A model generated the notes under the pieces. It did not search any database, had not been told where the DNA came from, and worked only from the letters and a program-made list of their open reading frames with translations. Of a stretch of DNA of 64,000 bases, positions 1 to 12,048 are shown one piece after another. This DNA comes from Cryptomeria japonica. Taxonomy: Eukaryota; Streptophyta; Pinopsida; Cupressales; Cupressaceae. The translations under genes were made by a program, and so were the position numbers. Location: assembly GCF_030272615.1 (NCBI RefSeq), contig NC_081406.1:478422900-478486899 (forward strand), written 5' to 3'. Positions within the stretch are counted from its first letter, which is position 1. Every line of letters begins with the position of its first letter.

Positions 1-1281
1 AATCAATTAAATGAATAAATCACATTTATTTCATTTAATCCCCTTTTCCTCTTTTAAATAAATTAAATAAAACATTTATTTAAATCATTTATCCCCCCCA
101 CTTGAATTTTCTTACAAATGCAACTGCACACATTTATTGAAATAAATGAATTTTATTTTAATTAAAAATCCTATTTTCCCTCACCCACCAAATCCACTTG
201 CATTCCTAAAACCCCTTCTAGATTCTTCTAAACCCTTCCTAATTAACCTAATTCATCCCCTAATTATTGTCACATTCCTAAGAAACTTGGAGTCACTTCT
301 CAAAGACATCAAAGTCTTTGAAAAGCATTTAATGCTTTGTGTGTTCAACAATCTAACCTCTAAAGTCTTCCAAAACCACTAATGGCTCTTACATGACCAT
401 TAATGGCTCTTACATAACCATTTATGGTTAATTCAACTTGCACTCATGTGTCTCCTCAAGCATTTATTACTTTGACCATGGTTATCCCCTTTACCTTTGC
501 ACAAGAGTTTATCCATTGGATAAAAGCTTTATTCTTTGAATAAATAATTTATCCATTCAACCTAACCTTGACCTTAACTCCTAAGCTAACTCTCAGGTCA
601 TGTCAAGCATTTAATGCTTATTCCCTCTCCTCTCAACCTATCTCATATTGACACTTGTCATCCTGAGATTGGGTTGAAAGTCCTCACATGGATTGAATAT
701 CATTCAATCCTGACCCTTGTTGAGATTACTCAATCTCAGCCATCCATTGCTCCATTTTATCTATAAATAGAGCTCTCATTCCTCATTTTCAAATCCTCAA
801 GCATTTAGCATTCATAGTCATAATCCTGAAAACTTGTATGCATCTAAGTTATAGAGAATTCTAGAGAGCATTTAGCATAAATCACCAATATCTTGTTATT
901 TTGGCCTAAAATAAATCATTTTAGCATCATAGCATCTAATATTAGCTTTTATTCACATTTGCATAGCATTTTAGAGTAAACATTTCAATCTTGAACTTCC
1001 ATAAGCATCCATAGTGCAAAAAGTTGCTGAGAGCTACACTAGTTTGGAACTTGGAGAGGAGAGGAACAAAGGAGAAGGAGCTAAGAGCATGTTAGGAGGC
1101 ATTTGGAGATGTCTCATTATATTTACTTTCCTAGTTAAATATTTCTTCATGTTTTTGGTGTCTCTTTTGATATGCCTGCTTAGACTAGTTTTTGGTTGAT
1201 TAACACTAACAGTTTCTTGGTTTTGTGTGTTATTCCACCACAGGTTCTAGTCTAAACCTTTCCCCATTTTGCAGAGCATCA
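1..1281 (+). repeat. 5' LTR of the gypsy element (5' end outside window)
   Basis: Base 1 aligns with base 18738 of the downstream copy, so about 178 bp of the LTR start are missing. The two copies stay aligned to the terminal CA at 1280-1281 and diverge immediately after it. By eye I count roughly 35-40 differences, about 3 percent, so the insertion is moderately young. A TATA box and a polyadenylation-prone AT-rich start are visible. Small ORFs inside the LTR are not believed to be genes. Confidence 0.92.
762..769 (+). promoter_or_regulatory. TATA box of the gypsy LTR promoter
   Basis: TATAAATA lies in TTATCTATAAATAGAGC and is preserved in the 3' LTR (19500-19507). Transcription would start about 30 bp downstream. 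The start site is inferred, not shown. Confidence 0.6.
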
Positions 1282-1282
1282 T

Positions 1283-1301
1283 TTGGTGAACCTGACGTGA
1301 A
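1283..1301 (+). other. Primer binding site of the gypsy element
   Basis: Right after the LTR end (CA at 1281) the sequence reads TTTGGTGAACCTGACGTG. The TGG would pair with the CCA tail of a tRNA. It is not the Met-tRNA type used by the Copia elements here. I could not assign the tRNA with confidence. Confidence 0.6.
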
Positions 1302-1375
1302 TCAAACATGCAAAAAACTATTTTTTTTAACAAAACTAACTTGTTTGAATGTTTAGCTTGACACACAGGTCACGC

Positions 1376-1632
1376 TCTAGCGCTTTTGATCGCGTTTTAG
1401 CACTATTGCAATTTGATATTCTAGCACTATTGTATTCACAATATTGTTGTTGTCTCAAATTTAGCGCTATTGCCCATCTTTTAGCGCTTTTGAGGCTTAA
1501 GTAGCGCATTTGCACATATTTTAGCGCTTTTGTTTTGCTATTAAAGTTTTGCTTTTAGCGCTTTTGTCTTTGTTTTAGCACGTTTGTGTTAAATAGCACT
1601 TCTGTTTGCACACACAGTAGCACTATTGTAAT
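1376..1632 (+). repeat. Cluster of degenerate TAGCGCTTTTG motifs
   Basis: About eleven copies of a motif close to TTTTAGCGCTTTTG or TAGCACTATTG occur in 257 bp, irregularly spaced (about 15-35 bp). The core AGCGCT is self-complementary. Nothing similar is seen elsewhere in the window. Confidence 0.75.
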
Positions 1633-1781
1633 AGAACGTTGTAAAAAAGGCCATGTAACCGAGAAAATAAGTTTTCTTAGGCTTGTAGAAGCTCACCATA
1701 TGTTCGGAGTTTCCTAACTATTCGTTTCTTGTGCAGGTTTAAACTAACTCCTTTTAGTTGTTTAAAAGTTAAAATTTTTCA

Positions 1782-1967
1782 GTGCTCTAAAATTGAACAA
1801 CACAAAATATCATTTCTTGCAAGTTAGGATGAATTTTGTTTTGGTGCTCTAAAAATGAACAACACAAATTTCCTTTCTTGCAAGTTAGGATACATTCTCT
1901 TTTTGGTGCTTAAAACAAGACAAGACAAAATTTTATTTCTTGCATCACACTAAGAATTCACAATCCA
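1782..1967 (+). repeat. Three tandem copies of a 62-bp unit
   Basis: Units begin GTGCTCTAAAA, GTGCTCTAAAA and GTGCTTAAAAC at 1782, 1844 and 1906, each containing a TTTCTTGCA segment. The period is exactly 62 bp. The third copy is the most diverged. Confidence 0.85.
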
Positions 1968-2884
1968 CACTTCCACTTTTGGGCAACTAAAAAGAACAAT
2001 CAACTTGTCTTATTTTTGCCAAATGATTTACTTCATGCATACGTGCTCTTATTTCAGTTGACCAGGATTTCAAATTCTAGTTTACTCAAACACTTTGCTT
2101 TGGAAGTTAAAAAGAACATCATGGTTGTTGGAGCAACATCTCCAACTAAATAAAACATCATTGCAATGACAAGTTAAAAGGAACAATTGTATTTTGTGTT
2201 TGGCACACTTGTGCAAAAGAGTTTGTTGAGTGGTCCTACTTCTAACACACACTATCCTCTCCCTTGGCTTTCGTGGTCCTAGGTGCAAGAGAAAAGTGTT
2301 AGTAACACTCAAGTTTTATCTTTTTAAGAGAGGCCTGCCAAGAGACACATCACTCTTGGGAACGACCTCACACAGTAAATCCTTCGAGCCGCTATAGAAA
2401 TCAGGTGAGAGCAAAAGTTGTAGCCTTGGGTATAGCTATTCCTATAATGTAACTTGCCGGAAGGACAAATGGGCCCCACCACAAGTTACAAGGCTCTTAA
2501 GTGAGTCACTGCAGAATGAACTTATGTCCAAAAACATCAAACATTACTAAACACCTTTAAGTAGTAGCGCACCCATTCTATTGATTGAGGATATTTGTGA
2601 TACAATTCAGTGCAAGATCATAGATGGTTTTTCTCCCAAGATACTCATCATAAATATTTCCTTGAGTAGAAACATAGCTTTTTGAAAAGTCACTTGTGGC
2701 TTGATGAAAGTGATGACTCCCCCATCAGAGGGATCATCTATTTGTTATGCTCGTGAAAGACTTAGTATATCACATCCTTACTTGCCACGACATGATTCAT
2801 TTGGTATGTAGTACCAAAGTTGAAGAAATATCAAGATGTGGGCTGAATTTATCGCAACTGGCCATTTGACTTTAGGGATAAAAA

Positions 2885-3571
2885 GTGTTTGAAAGTGTTT
2901 TTGTTTTTGAGTCAAGACCAGTGCAAATTGAGCTGACTTCAGGCTTTGGAAAACACCTAAAAAATAAACTTAAAGGAAAGGGTCATAAAAAGTCTAAGGA
3001 TTGGGTTGATCTAGACCCATACTTATTTGTTCCTTTTGAGGCAACATTCTTGTGTTTGTGTGCTTGCTTTGTTTTCTTGTCAAAGAAAGAATCAAAAATC
3101 AAATTCCAAGAAAAAGTATTCATCCTACATAAACATTTCCAAACACCAACAAAAGATCAAAAACAAAGAGAAAAAGTATCAAACTTTATGACCATTCTTC
3201 ACATCTTGAGAAAGAAGAATCTTCATCAAAACATCAACTTGAAAAAAAGACCATTGAGCTCAAAGACTCTTATCAAAAGGAGGAAATTATTCTATCTTAA
3301 TAGACAAATCTTTGTCTCTCATAGAGCCTTCTTACGTCACATGCGTCTTTATCTTCAAGGGAAATCAACCGAATTTTATCCAGGGTCATTAAACCGCAGA
3401 GCTTTTACACAATATCGAGCTTTGAGTTATCACAAAAACAAAGGAGGCAAGATCAATCCTGTCTTCTTTCCAGACATTTGCATCACATATAATGTAGCTT
3501 GGGAAGAACCACCAACTCCCGAAAGAGAGGAGGAAGAATTTGTCCCATATGTGACACAAAGCTTTTATTGA
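2885..3571 (+). CDS. ORF upstream of gag in the gypsy element, unknown function
   Basis: A 228-codon open frame in the sense orientation lies between leader and gag. The protein is basic in its middle part (many Lys/Arg around residues 100-150) and ends with an acidic stretch (EREEEEF). It has one hydrophobic patch near residues 52-66 (FLCLCACFVFL). I recognise no domain. Its position matches the extra ORF1 described upstream of gag in Ogre elements, whose role is unknown. The ATG at 2885 is simply the first of the frame. It may equally be a remnant with no product. Confidence 0.5.
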   Translation: MFESVFVFESRPVQIELTSGFGKHLKNKLKGKGHKKSKDWVDLDPYLFVPFEATFLCLCACFVFLSKKESKIKFQEKVFILHKHFQTPTKDQKQREKVSNFMTILHILRKKNLHQNINLKKRPLSSKTLIKRRKLFYLNRQIFVSHRAFLRHMRLYLQGKSTEFYPGSLNRRAFTQYRALSYHKNKGGKINPVFFPDICITYNVAWEEPPTPEREEEEFVPYVTQSFY

Positions 3572-4010
3572 AGTTAAAACATTTCATCCATTATCATATC
3601 CATATTTCATCAACTCCATTCCAACTCTCAACACACCCAAAGGTTTTTTTTGTCCTAAGTTCTATTCTAATATTGCTTAAATCAAACGCAAAACATCACT
3701 TTTTAGAGTGTCTCTACATCTAGGATAAACTTGTCCTAAGAGACATTTCTACACAGGTTAAAACTAGTCTATGAGTGAATCCTCTCATTACTAGGTAGTT
3801 AAGTCTGTAACACATCTCAGATTTCTCTAAACCTTATCACATCAAACCTTATCAAAAACAAACAAGCAATTCAAGAAGAAAACTTTGGTCACATCTACCT
3901 TTAAAGTGCTAGAGATCCATATGCAACACACCACACCAACCATAAATCTCTCATTTCATCAACAACTAATCATCATTTTCACCCAACTTCAACAAAAACT
4001 TATAAACAAA

Positions 4011-5661
4011 ATGGCTCATACTAGATCACGATCTAGACAACAAGAAATTGAAGAGGAAGAGGAAGAAAATATCAATGAGTTCCAAGAAGCCCTTGGAGGA
4101 AATGTAAATGATGAAAATCCGGGCACTCCTACTCCCATGGCAATAGAAAGGGCGCAACACAACCCTCTCTTCAATAGGGTTTTTGATGAGATACTCAAGA
4201 GTAATGTTGATGCTCACTTTTTAAAACTTGCTCAAGAAGAAGGCAAACTCCCCTCTGACTTTAATCTTGCACAACTAAGACAAGCATTAGAACGCCAAAG
4301 TCGTAACGAGGATGAAAGGGGTCGAGAACACATTAGATACAACTTTCATCAAGGTAGTCCTCCTCCTCCTCCTCCTCCAAGTGAAATAGACATGTTGCAG
4401 CAACAAGTCAAAAAATCTCACCCAACAACTTCATAGTGGTGTAAAAACCAATCAATTTTCACTCAATGACATTTGTCCCTATCCCTTCGATAGGAATCTT
4501 CATATGCCACCTTTTCTGCGAGGGTTTGAAACACCCATGTTTGAAAAATATAGAGGAAAGGGAGATCCTCGTGATCATGTTAGAGAATTCCATTCAGCTT
4601 TCCTCGAAGTGGCATACGAGGATACATACCTAATGCACCTTTTTCCCCAAAGCTTGGGAAGAACAACCACATCATGGTTTTCCCGATTACCAGGTTTCAT
4701 TAGGACATTTGAAGAGTTAGTCCAAAAATTCTTGGCACATTACTCTCACAATATTGAACGTGATATCACCATGGCTGATCTATGTAACATAAACAAAAGC
4801 TGGGTGAGCTATTTTCAGTCTTTCTGCAACGATGGCATCAATGTCTAGCAGACGTTCTCTTCAGTTACCTGAACAAGAACTAGTGGAAATTTTTATTTCC
4901 AACTTAAATGACGAAATGGAATTTCACCTAGATGTAAAAGACATAGACTCTTTCAATAACATGATCACCAAAGGCTTAAAATGTGAGCGGGCTCTCATCA
5001 AAAAAGGGCTTATCAAGATATATAATGAGCCAAAGGATGGCCCTCACCCATCTTCAATAGTGACAAACCAAACTTCTAGAACAAAAACAAAAATGTTGTC
5101 AACGACGGAGTTGTGGATGCAAGAACTATCAAAAGTGCACAACCTGTAGTTTGATTTGCAGGACAGAATCGCCCACCTAAGACTAACACAGTTGCTCCTT
5201 CAAATCAAGGCTACATCACATCTCAAGATGAACCCACACAATGTCAACAAAAACCAAAGTGAACACACACTCCCTTAGGGGAGCCCATTGAAATAGTATT
5301 ATGTTAACTGGTTTCTCAAAATCTAGTAACCTTACCCAAAACATCAAATTATGAACCTCAAGTCAAACCTTCATGGTGGAGAGATACTGAAGATTGCAAT
5401 TTCCATCAAGGGAAAGGACATAAGACATTCAATTGTCACAGATTGAAAGATCTTATTCAGGATCTTATTGACCAAGGTGAAATCAAAATCGAAGGACATG
5501 ACCCAAAGACAACAAACAATGATCATCTCATGTTTAAAAATCCACTTCCATCACAAGATCAAAGAGGTCCTTCCACTTCAGGGAGAAACATAGATACCAC
5601 TAATTATATGCAAGCCGCGTATAATTACACTGTGAATCACCTATACGATGCCAGTGAATAG
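4011..5661 (+). pseudogene. gag: gag of the gypsy element (frameshifted)
   Basis: The likely start is ATG 4011 (MAHTRSRSRQQEIEEEEEE). A capsid-type region follows (4504 onward, MPPFLRGFETPMFEKYRGKG, then WFSRLPGFIRTFEEL), matching the plant retrotransposon gag family. The frame is broken at an A6 run near 4412, again near 4820-4835, and at least once more before 5370. The last part (about 5370-5661) holds a CCHC-like knuckle, CNFHQGKGHKTFNC, of the kind found before protease in Tat elements. The protein would have formed the virus-like particle. No full product can be made from this copy. Confidence 0.85.
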
Positions 5662-5995
5662 ATTGCAACTATAACCATAAAAAATCCCAGCTCCACTTGC
5701 AATGTTGTTACACATCACAACAAGATTACCATAAAAGCATCTCCACAAGGTACCACATCTATCCCAAAGCAGTATAACCTTGTGGACCAATTAGATAAAA
5801 CACCCACACTAATATATATCTTAGAGCTATTGCGCCTATCTCCATCTCATAAAACAATCTTGGATCAAGCTCTCCAAGAGACGTCAGTCCCTGCAAACCT
5901 AAATACAGATCAGTTCCAAGCCATGGTCGGAAATCTAAGGTCATCACCTTGTCTCACTTTTTTTTGAAAGTGACAACTCCTCGTTCCAACAACAT

Positions 5996-6535
5996 CATAA
6001 TGCTTCACTCCATATTGAAGGGTTTATCAACCAGCATAGAATCAAGCAAGTCTTGATCGACAATGGAGCAAGCCTGAATATCTGTACCCTACAATTAGTC
6101 ACAACTTTGGGATATGCAATTGAATCAGTGGATCCCCGCAAGAAGATCACAATCAGAGCCTATGATGATGCAGAGCGTTCATCCAAAGGCACTGTAGTGC
6201 TACCAATCCGAGTGGGCCCTGTGGTGAAACACATCATTTGTCAAGTTCTGGACCTTCCTCTACCATACAATTTATTGTTAGGAAGACCTTGGATACATGC
6301 CATGCAAGCCGTTCCATCCACCTACCATTAGTGTATCAAGTTCCCGCATAATGGTGTAGAGATCACAATCCTGGGAGATGCAAACCCCTTTGCATATTGT
6401 CATAATATCAGTCATCAACCAGAGATTATCATTCCTAACAATAGAGAAGCCATCTCCTCCACATCATACGTAAGTCCAACCTCTCTTTCTAGTTCAAACA
6501 CCACTATACCCAAGCAAGAGAAGCTCAAAATGAAA
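5996..6535 (+). pseudogene. Aspartic protease of the gypsy element
   Basis: The frame contains VLIDNGASLNICT, the retropepsin active-site motif in the DNG form common in plant gypsy elements, and LLLGRPWIHAMQAVPST, the conserved C-terminal block. One stop (TAG at 6329-6331) splits the domain just after that block. The enzyme would process the Gag-Pol polyprotein. It follows gag and precedes the G-patch-like and linker segment. Confidence 0.85.
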
Positions 6536-6582
6536 TAGCAGAGGAAGGTCCTGAGGAATACAATCTCAGCCAACTCTTTTGT

Positions 6583-7494
6583 GTGGGACAAATGCCTACT
6601 TCTCCTAGAACTCACGGTAAACCTCAACGGTTACTTCAAAAACCACCGATTAAGCCAGCATGTACCTTGACACCATTCATTCTTGGAAAGAGTCAAGAAG
6701 AAGAAACTAGAGATGAGGACTTAGCGGAATGGATCTATAAAGATCCTATCACCATAGAAATCCCACAAGCTAAGCTTCCCACAGATCAGTATGGAAAAGG
6801 CCTTCTCATTATGTAAAGAATGGGCTATGATGGTCAAAGTGCTTTGGGACCTTGCAAGCAAGGATGACATGAACCGCTACAACCAGAATTAAAGCCCAAG
6901 GATAATACAGGACTAGGCTTTCAAAAGGAGATCTTTCCTAAGCTCAGATTCAAAGGAAAATCCAGCCAACCACTATATCAGCCTATTACAAAGAGGTCAC
7001 CTTTGCTTATAAAAGCAACATCAAATGCCATGGCAACTACCCCATCGAGGCTAAAAATCCCAACACAACCATCTACAATACCCATCATCCCACCAATCAA
7101 ACCAGTGATCCCATCAGCAACAACAATAACATCAATAGCACCATTAGCAGCAGCAACTGTATTAGAACCCACAACAGTATCTACGACACCAGCAATTCCA
7201 GTAGAAGCAGTAGAGTCAACACTACCAATACTCCCCATATCAGATTCATTGATCCCCATAATCCTTCCTACAACACCGATCATTTCATCTACAATGGTAC
7301 ATCAGCCAATCACACCTGCAAGATTTAACTCAAAAGACATCCCAGTATGGTGTAGTAATCAGATACTAGAAAGTGACTCAAAGACCGATTCATATGAATG
7401 GGAATTTGATTCCATCCAACTTAATACTTCAGATGAGGAAGACACATCACTACCTCCACCTTACAAAGATATTCCTATTTATAGAGAAGCATAG
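6583..7494 (+). pseudogene. G-patch-like segment and Thr/Pro/Ile-rich linker between protease and RT
   Basis: One frame with two stops carries YGKGLLIM, RMGYDGQSALG and NTGLGFQKE, resembling the glycine-rich G-patch that Ogre/Tat Gag-Pol proteins carry before RT. It is followed by about 100 residues of Ile/Pro/Thr/Ala-rich low complexity (7000-7320) and an acidic stretch (SDEEDTSLPPP). The linker probably has no enzymatic role. The G-patch call is from memory of the motif pattern and is only moderate. Confidence 0.6.
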
Positions 7495-7505
7495 ATTAAG
7501 ACCTC

Positions 7506-10500
7506 TTGGGTTTGGAAACTTCTTCCACAGACCCTACATCACATCCTACGCTTGATTCTGACAGGGAGAGTACCATCAATGACCTTCACCACAACGTCTT
7601 AACCCTCACTGACATGTCTCATGAACTTAACCTAATCGATGAGGTAATGCCCATTATCCATCTAGAACTCATCGAATGGAACCAACCTAATCCCCCATGT
7701 CTTGACCATTTCCAAAATGATGAGGTGTTCATTGACTTTTTGGAACTACGGGATAACATACCAAGCAGGGATCACAAAGTCAGATTCACCATTGAACTTA
7801 ATAGCACAACATATTTCAGGGCAGATGCCAAACCTTTCAGCTACAAAAATATAACAATAAAACATGGATCTTCCAGTGAAAACCACACTGTGGCATTGTT
7901 TGATCCCACAAAAGTAAAAAGAAAGAGCGTATCCAATGGTGAAAACCTCTCTGAGGCACTAGAGGATGAAAGGTTTGACATTCATCCTTCTAGTACACAA
8001 CATGAATGATCAACAATTCTCATTGAAGAGATAAAAGAATACAACGTGGGGACTCCTGACACGCCTCACCACATACATCTAGCATCTCTTTTAACTCCAG
8101 AGGAACAACCTAAGTTTATAGAGTTCTTCTAGAAGCGTCAGATCAACTTCGCATGGTCATATGCAGACATGCTTGGCCTTGATCTGGATTTAGTCATGCA
8201 TCACCTCACCATAGAAGAAGGAGCCAAACCTGTCAAGCAGAAACTTCGCAAGATGCATCCTCAAATTGTAGTACTAGTCAAAGCAGAACTTAAGAAACTC
8301 CTCGATGTTGGTTTTATTAGACCAATTGATTATGCAAATTGGATATCCAATATTGTACCTATTGGCAAACCAAATGGGGGCATCCGTATCTGTACTGACT
8401 TTAGAGATCTGAACAAAGCATGTCCTAAAGATGACTTCCCCCTACCCAACATTGACATCATAGTGGACCTAACAATAGGACATGACATGCTTTCACTCAT
8501 GGATGGTTTTTCAGGATACAATCAAATAAAGATCGCACCAGAGGATCAACATAAGACAACCTTCACATGTCCATGGGGCACATACTGCTGAAATGTAATG
8601 CATTTCGGTCTCAAGAATGCAAGAGCGACCTATCAACAAGCAATGACCACCGTCTTCCATGACATGATGCATACTATACTGGAAGATTATGTTGATGACT
8701 TACTAGCAAAATCACTAACAAGAGAAGGTCATCTAGACATATTAGAGAAAATCTTTGATAGACTAGAACAATATCATGTTCAACTCAACCCAAAGAAATG
8801 TGTCTTTGGAGTAACCTTAGGGAAGCTTCTAGGATACATCATCTCAAGCAAAGGTATTGAGTACATCATCTCAAGCAAAGGTATTGAGGTCGATCCAGCA
8901 AAGGTCAAAGCAATCATGGACATGCCACCTCCAAAGAACATCAGTCAACTAAGGACATTACAAGGACAACTTCAATCTATCCGAAGATTCATTGCACAAC
9001 TGGCAGATAAGTGTCACCCATTTACACACCTGTTACACAAGAATATCCTCTTTCAATGGGATGCTAGATGCCAACAAGCATTCCAAATGCTTAAAGACTA
9101 TCTCATGAATACACCATTGCTGATTCCACCATATCCAAGTAGGCCTTTACTACTCTATATATCAGCAACAAATACAACATTGGGTGTACTATTGGCACAA
9201 CACAATGCAGAAGAGAAAGAGTGTGCTATTTACTACATCTCTCGCACACTAGTTGGCTATGAACTCAATTACACACCTATTGAGCAAGCTTGCTTAGTAG
9301 TAATCTTGGCAGCCACTAAGTTGAGACACTATCTATTGACACATAAAGTACAGTGAATTGCAAAGATCGATCCACTCAAATACTTACTCAGCAAAGTAGC
9401 ATTGACAGGCTGCTTGGCCAAATGGGTGATGATTCTATGTGAATTTGACATTGAGTATATGGACCGTAAGGCTATCAAAGGACAAGTCATTGCAGATTAG
9501 CTGGTCGATGCACCACTCGCAGGTGATCATCCTCTCATTTCCAATTTTCCAGATGATGAGATATTCATGATCACAACAGTACAACCATGGAAGCTATACT
9601 TTGATGATTCATACACTAGGCATGGCTCGGGGGCAGGCATTCTATTTATCACACCTCAAGGTGACAACATCCCAAAATCTTACAGACTCACATTTCCATG
9701 CACCAACAACATAGCAAAGTATGAGGCCTTGATCACAGGACTCAGGCTAGCCATACAATGGAAGTTACAAGAACTACAGGTATATGGCGACTCCCAACTG
9801 GTCATTTGGCAAGCAACTAATGAATATCAGACTAAAGATGACAAACTCATGCCATACAAACAAATGGTGGACAAATTAAAGGCATCATTTACTACTATCA
9901 CCTTTGAGCAGATACGAAGAGATCAGAATTGAGTTGCTGACACTATGGCTACCATTTCATCTCTCCTAGATCTTCCATAGAATTTAACATGCTACGAGTT
10001 CTTGGTAGAATAGCTTTGGATTCCCGCTTATGATATCCCTGAATCCAAGATGATATGTCACCTTGTCAGTTCTAAATCCCCATGGTACGGTGAGTTCTAC
10101 ACCTACCTTCGCGATCACACACTTCCTCCTAGCCAATCGAATAACCAATGTAAAACTTTCATTCGCCAAACCGCTCGATATACCATTATTGCTAAAACCC
10201 TATACCAACGCAGTCTTGATGGTACTCTCCTTCGATGTTTGGAATAGGATGAGATAACAAAGGCCTTGGAAGAGGTACATGAAGGAATTTGTGGAACTCA
10301 TGCAAGCGGTCCATCACTCGCCAAGAAACTCCTGCGCACTGGATACTATTGGCCATCTATGGAAAAAGACTCCTACTACTTTGTCAGAAAATGCAAGAAA
10401 TGCCAAGTTCATGGAGACCTGATACATGCACCGGCATAGGAATTACAACCAATCACAACACCATGGCCTTTTTGTCAATGGGGCCTTGACCTTGTAGGTA

Positions 10501-11239
10501 AAATCCATCCATCTTCATCCAATGACCACAAATTCATTAGTACCGCCACCGAATACTTCACAAAGTGGATCAAAGTTGTTCCACTTACCCAAGTCACCAG
10601 CAAGCAAATCGCCTCATTCATCCTCAATTACATCATCTGCCGGTATGGTGTACCCATGTCCATCATCACAGATAACAGTCTTCCTTTCAAAAATCAGGAT
10701 GTCCATGAGCTCTGTGAGAAGTTTCACATCGAACACCGCTTTTCCATGCCCTATTACCCACAAGGCAATGGTCAGGCCGAAGCATCAAACAAGAACATAT
10801 TAAGAATCCTCAACAAAATAGTCAATGATGCCGGTCGTGATTGGCACGTTCAATTGAATCCAATACTATGGGCATATTGAACTAGCATTCGAACCCCTAC
10901 AGACGCAACTCCCTACTCATTGGTCTACGGTGCAGAAGCTATCTTACCTATTGAGGTCGAGATACCATCTCTATGGGTTTCCTTGCACAATCTCATCGAT
11001 GATGAAGCATATAGAGTATCACATCTTTAGGACGTAGAGCTACTTGATGAGAAACGACAAGCTGCATACAATCACCTCAAAGCCTATTAGCAGCGCATGA
11101 GCAGGAGCTATAATCATCGGGTTAGACCTCGTACATTCGAGGTAGGTGATCTTGTTCTCCGAGAAAATCCTCGTAACCAACCAAACAGAGAACATCAGGG
11201 AAAGTTTGAATCAAATTGGATAGGTCCATATGTTATCAC
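7506..11239 (+). pseudogene. pol: pol of the gypsy element: RT, RNase H, archaeal-type RNase H, integrase
   Basis: A single reading frame runs through the whole region, broken by about a dozen stops but no frameshift. RT covers about 8200-8900 with YVDD at 8688-8699. The first RNase H (about 9050-9500) has a degenerate active site (LYISATN where Asp is expected), as usual in Tat elements. The second RNase H (9567-10000) keeps the FDDS, KYEAL and YGDSQL blocks and a final VADTMA. Integrase has the HHCC finger (HEGICGTH, CKKC; about 10278-10400), then GLDLVG, TDNSLPF and NGQAEASNK, giving D, D and E. The frame stops at GPYVIT where element A was inserted. Several stops are CAG to TAG (9498, 11028) or CGA to TGA (10878). 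Confidence 0.93.
8835..8888 (+). repeat. 27-bp in-frame tandem duplication inside RT
   Basis: The segment encoding YIISSKGIE occurs twice, perfectly, at 8835-8861 and 8862-8888. Nine extra residues are added just after LGKLLG in the RT connection region. The exact identity of the units implies a recent slip. Confidence 0.95.
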
Positions 11240-12048
11240 TGTTAGGAAACTCACAGATACTGAGAGGTGGGGGTGAATCAGTATCTAACCGCTAATTAGA
11301 ATTTCTCAACTTAAAACACGCAGAACATATTATAACAATGTACCCGTATGCAAGAAATAATGAAATAAATAGAATTAAAAACATCCACATGAAAAGCACA
11401 CCATAAAAAAATGATTTAATGAGGAAACCCGGTGTGGGAAAAACCTCGATGGGATTTGTGACCCACAATATCCACTTACTGGCCAATAAGAGAATATTAC
11501 TTACAAAAGGGGGCCTGCACATGCAGGAAGGCCAACTGCCTAGAGCTCACTACTCAATGGGAAGTCTCACCGACTTACATGTGGATTATACAAATCCAAT
11601 ATCTTGTACTGCTTTACAATAGCATCTATAATACCTGATCTAGTACCGGTCTCTGCTCTGTTCTTTACATAAAACCTTTAACCTATATTTCGCATAGTAG
11701 GTCTGCCTAATGTCTTCCTTTTTCGCTTACATCACTTACTTACAAAATGTCTACAATGATCTCTTTTATATATATGAGTCATTTTACAACTTGCCAAGTC
11801 GGCTTACAAGGTTTTTACAATAATAAACAAAATGTAATATAACAAAAATCCTGTTGGCCTCTGTGCCGGTATGCTTCCTTTCTCTGTGCCGGTGTAGAGT
11901 GTGATTTGTTGATGCCGGTGAACTATCTTGCCAGTGTAATGCCTTGTCGATATAATGCCTTGCCGGTGCCATAGGATTGTAAGGTTGCCATGAATGAAAA
12001 ACCCTTCAATCACATACAATGTCTCATTGGAGTGTGCATATGCCAACA
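11240..12048 (-). repeat. 3' LTR of element A
   Basis: This 809-bp repeat starts TGTTAGG and ends CCAACA on the plus strand. It matches the LTRs of B closely and that of C more distantly. It carries TTTTATATATATGAGTC near 11764, which on the minus strand gives a TATATATA promoter box. Its G-rich tract near the left end is short (GGTGGGGG). Confidence 0.9.

Larger units (their letters stand above)
1302..2884 (+). other. Untranslated leader of the gypsy element
   Basis: About 1.6 kb between the primer site and the first ORF has no believable coding sequence. It contains two structured stretches listed separately: a cluster of TAGCGC-type motifs (1376-1632) and a 62-bp tandem repeat (1782-1967). 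A long leader is usual for Ogre/Tat elements, where it holds packaging and splicing signals, but none can be pinpointed here. Confidence 0.6.

Noticed and set aside
146-382. 78-codon ORF in the gypsy LTR, with a copy at 18884-19120
   Set aside because: Lies upstream of the promoter TATA in U3 and has low-complexity composition; no sign of function.
1014-1199. 61-codon ORF with a hydrophobic C-terminal half inside the gypsy LTR, also at 19752-19937
   Set aside because: It is present twice only because the LTR is. No family is recognised and it lies in the LTR past the TATA box; short ORFs here are expected by chance.
1376-1632. CRISPR-like array in the gypsy leader
   Set aside because: Repeats are too short, degenerate and irregularly spaced, and the DNA is plant nuclear sequence.
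6978-7283. Minus-strand Gly/Val/Ile-rich ORF
   Set aside because: Complement of the Thr/Pro/Ile-rich linker in gypsy Gag-Pol; composition follows from the low-complexity sense strand.
10900-11239. A chromodomain at the end of gypsy integrase
   Set aside because: The frame is cut by element A right after GPYVIT and no chromodomain-like residues appear after 17205; Tat elements usually lack one.
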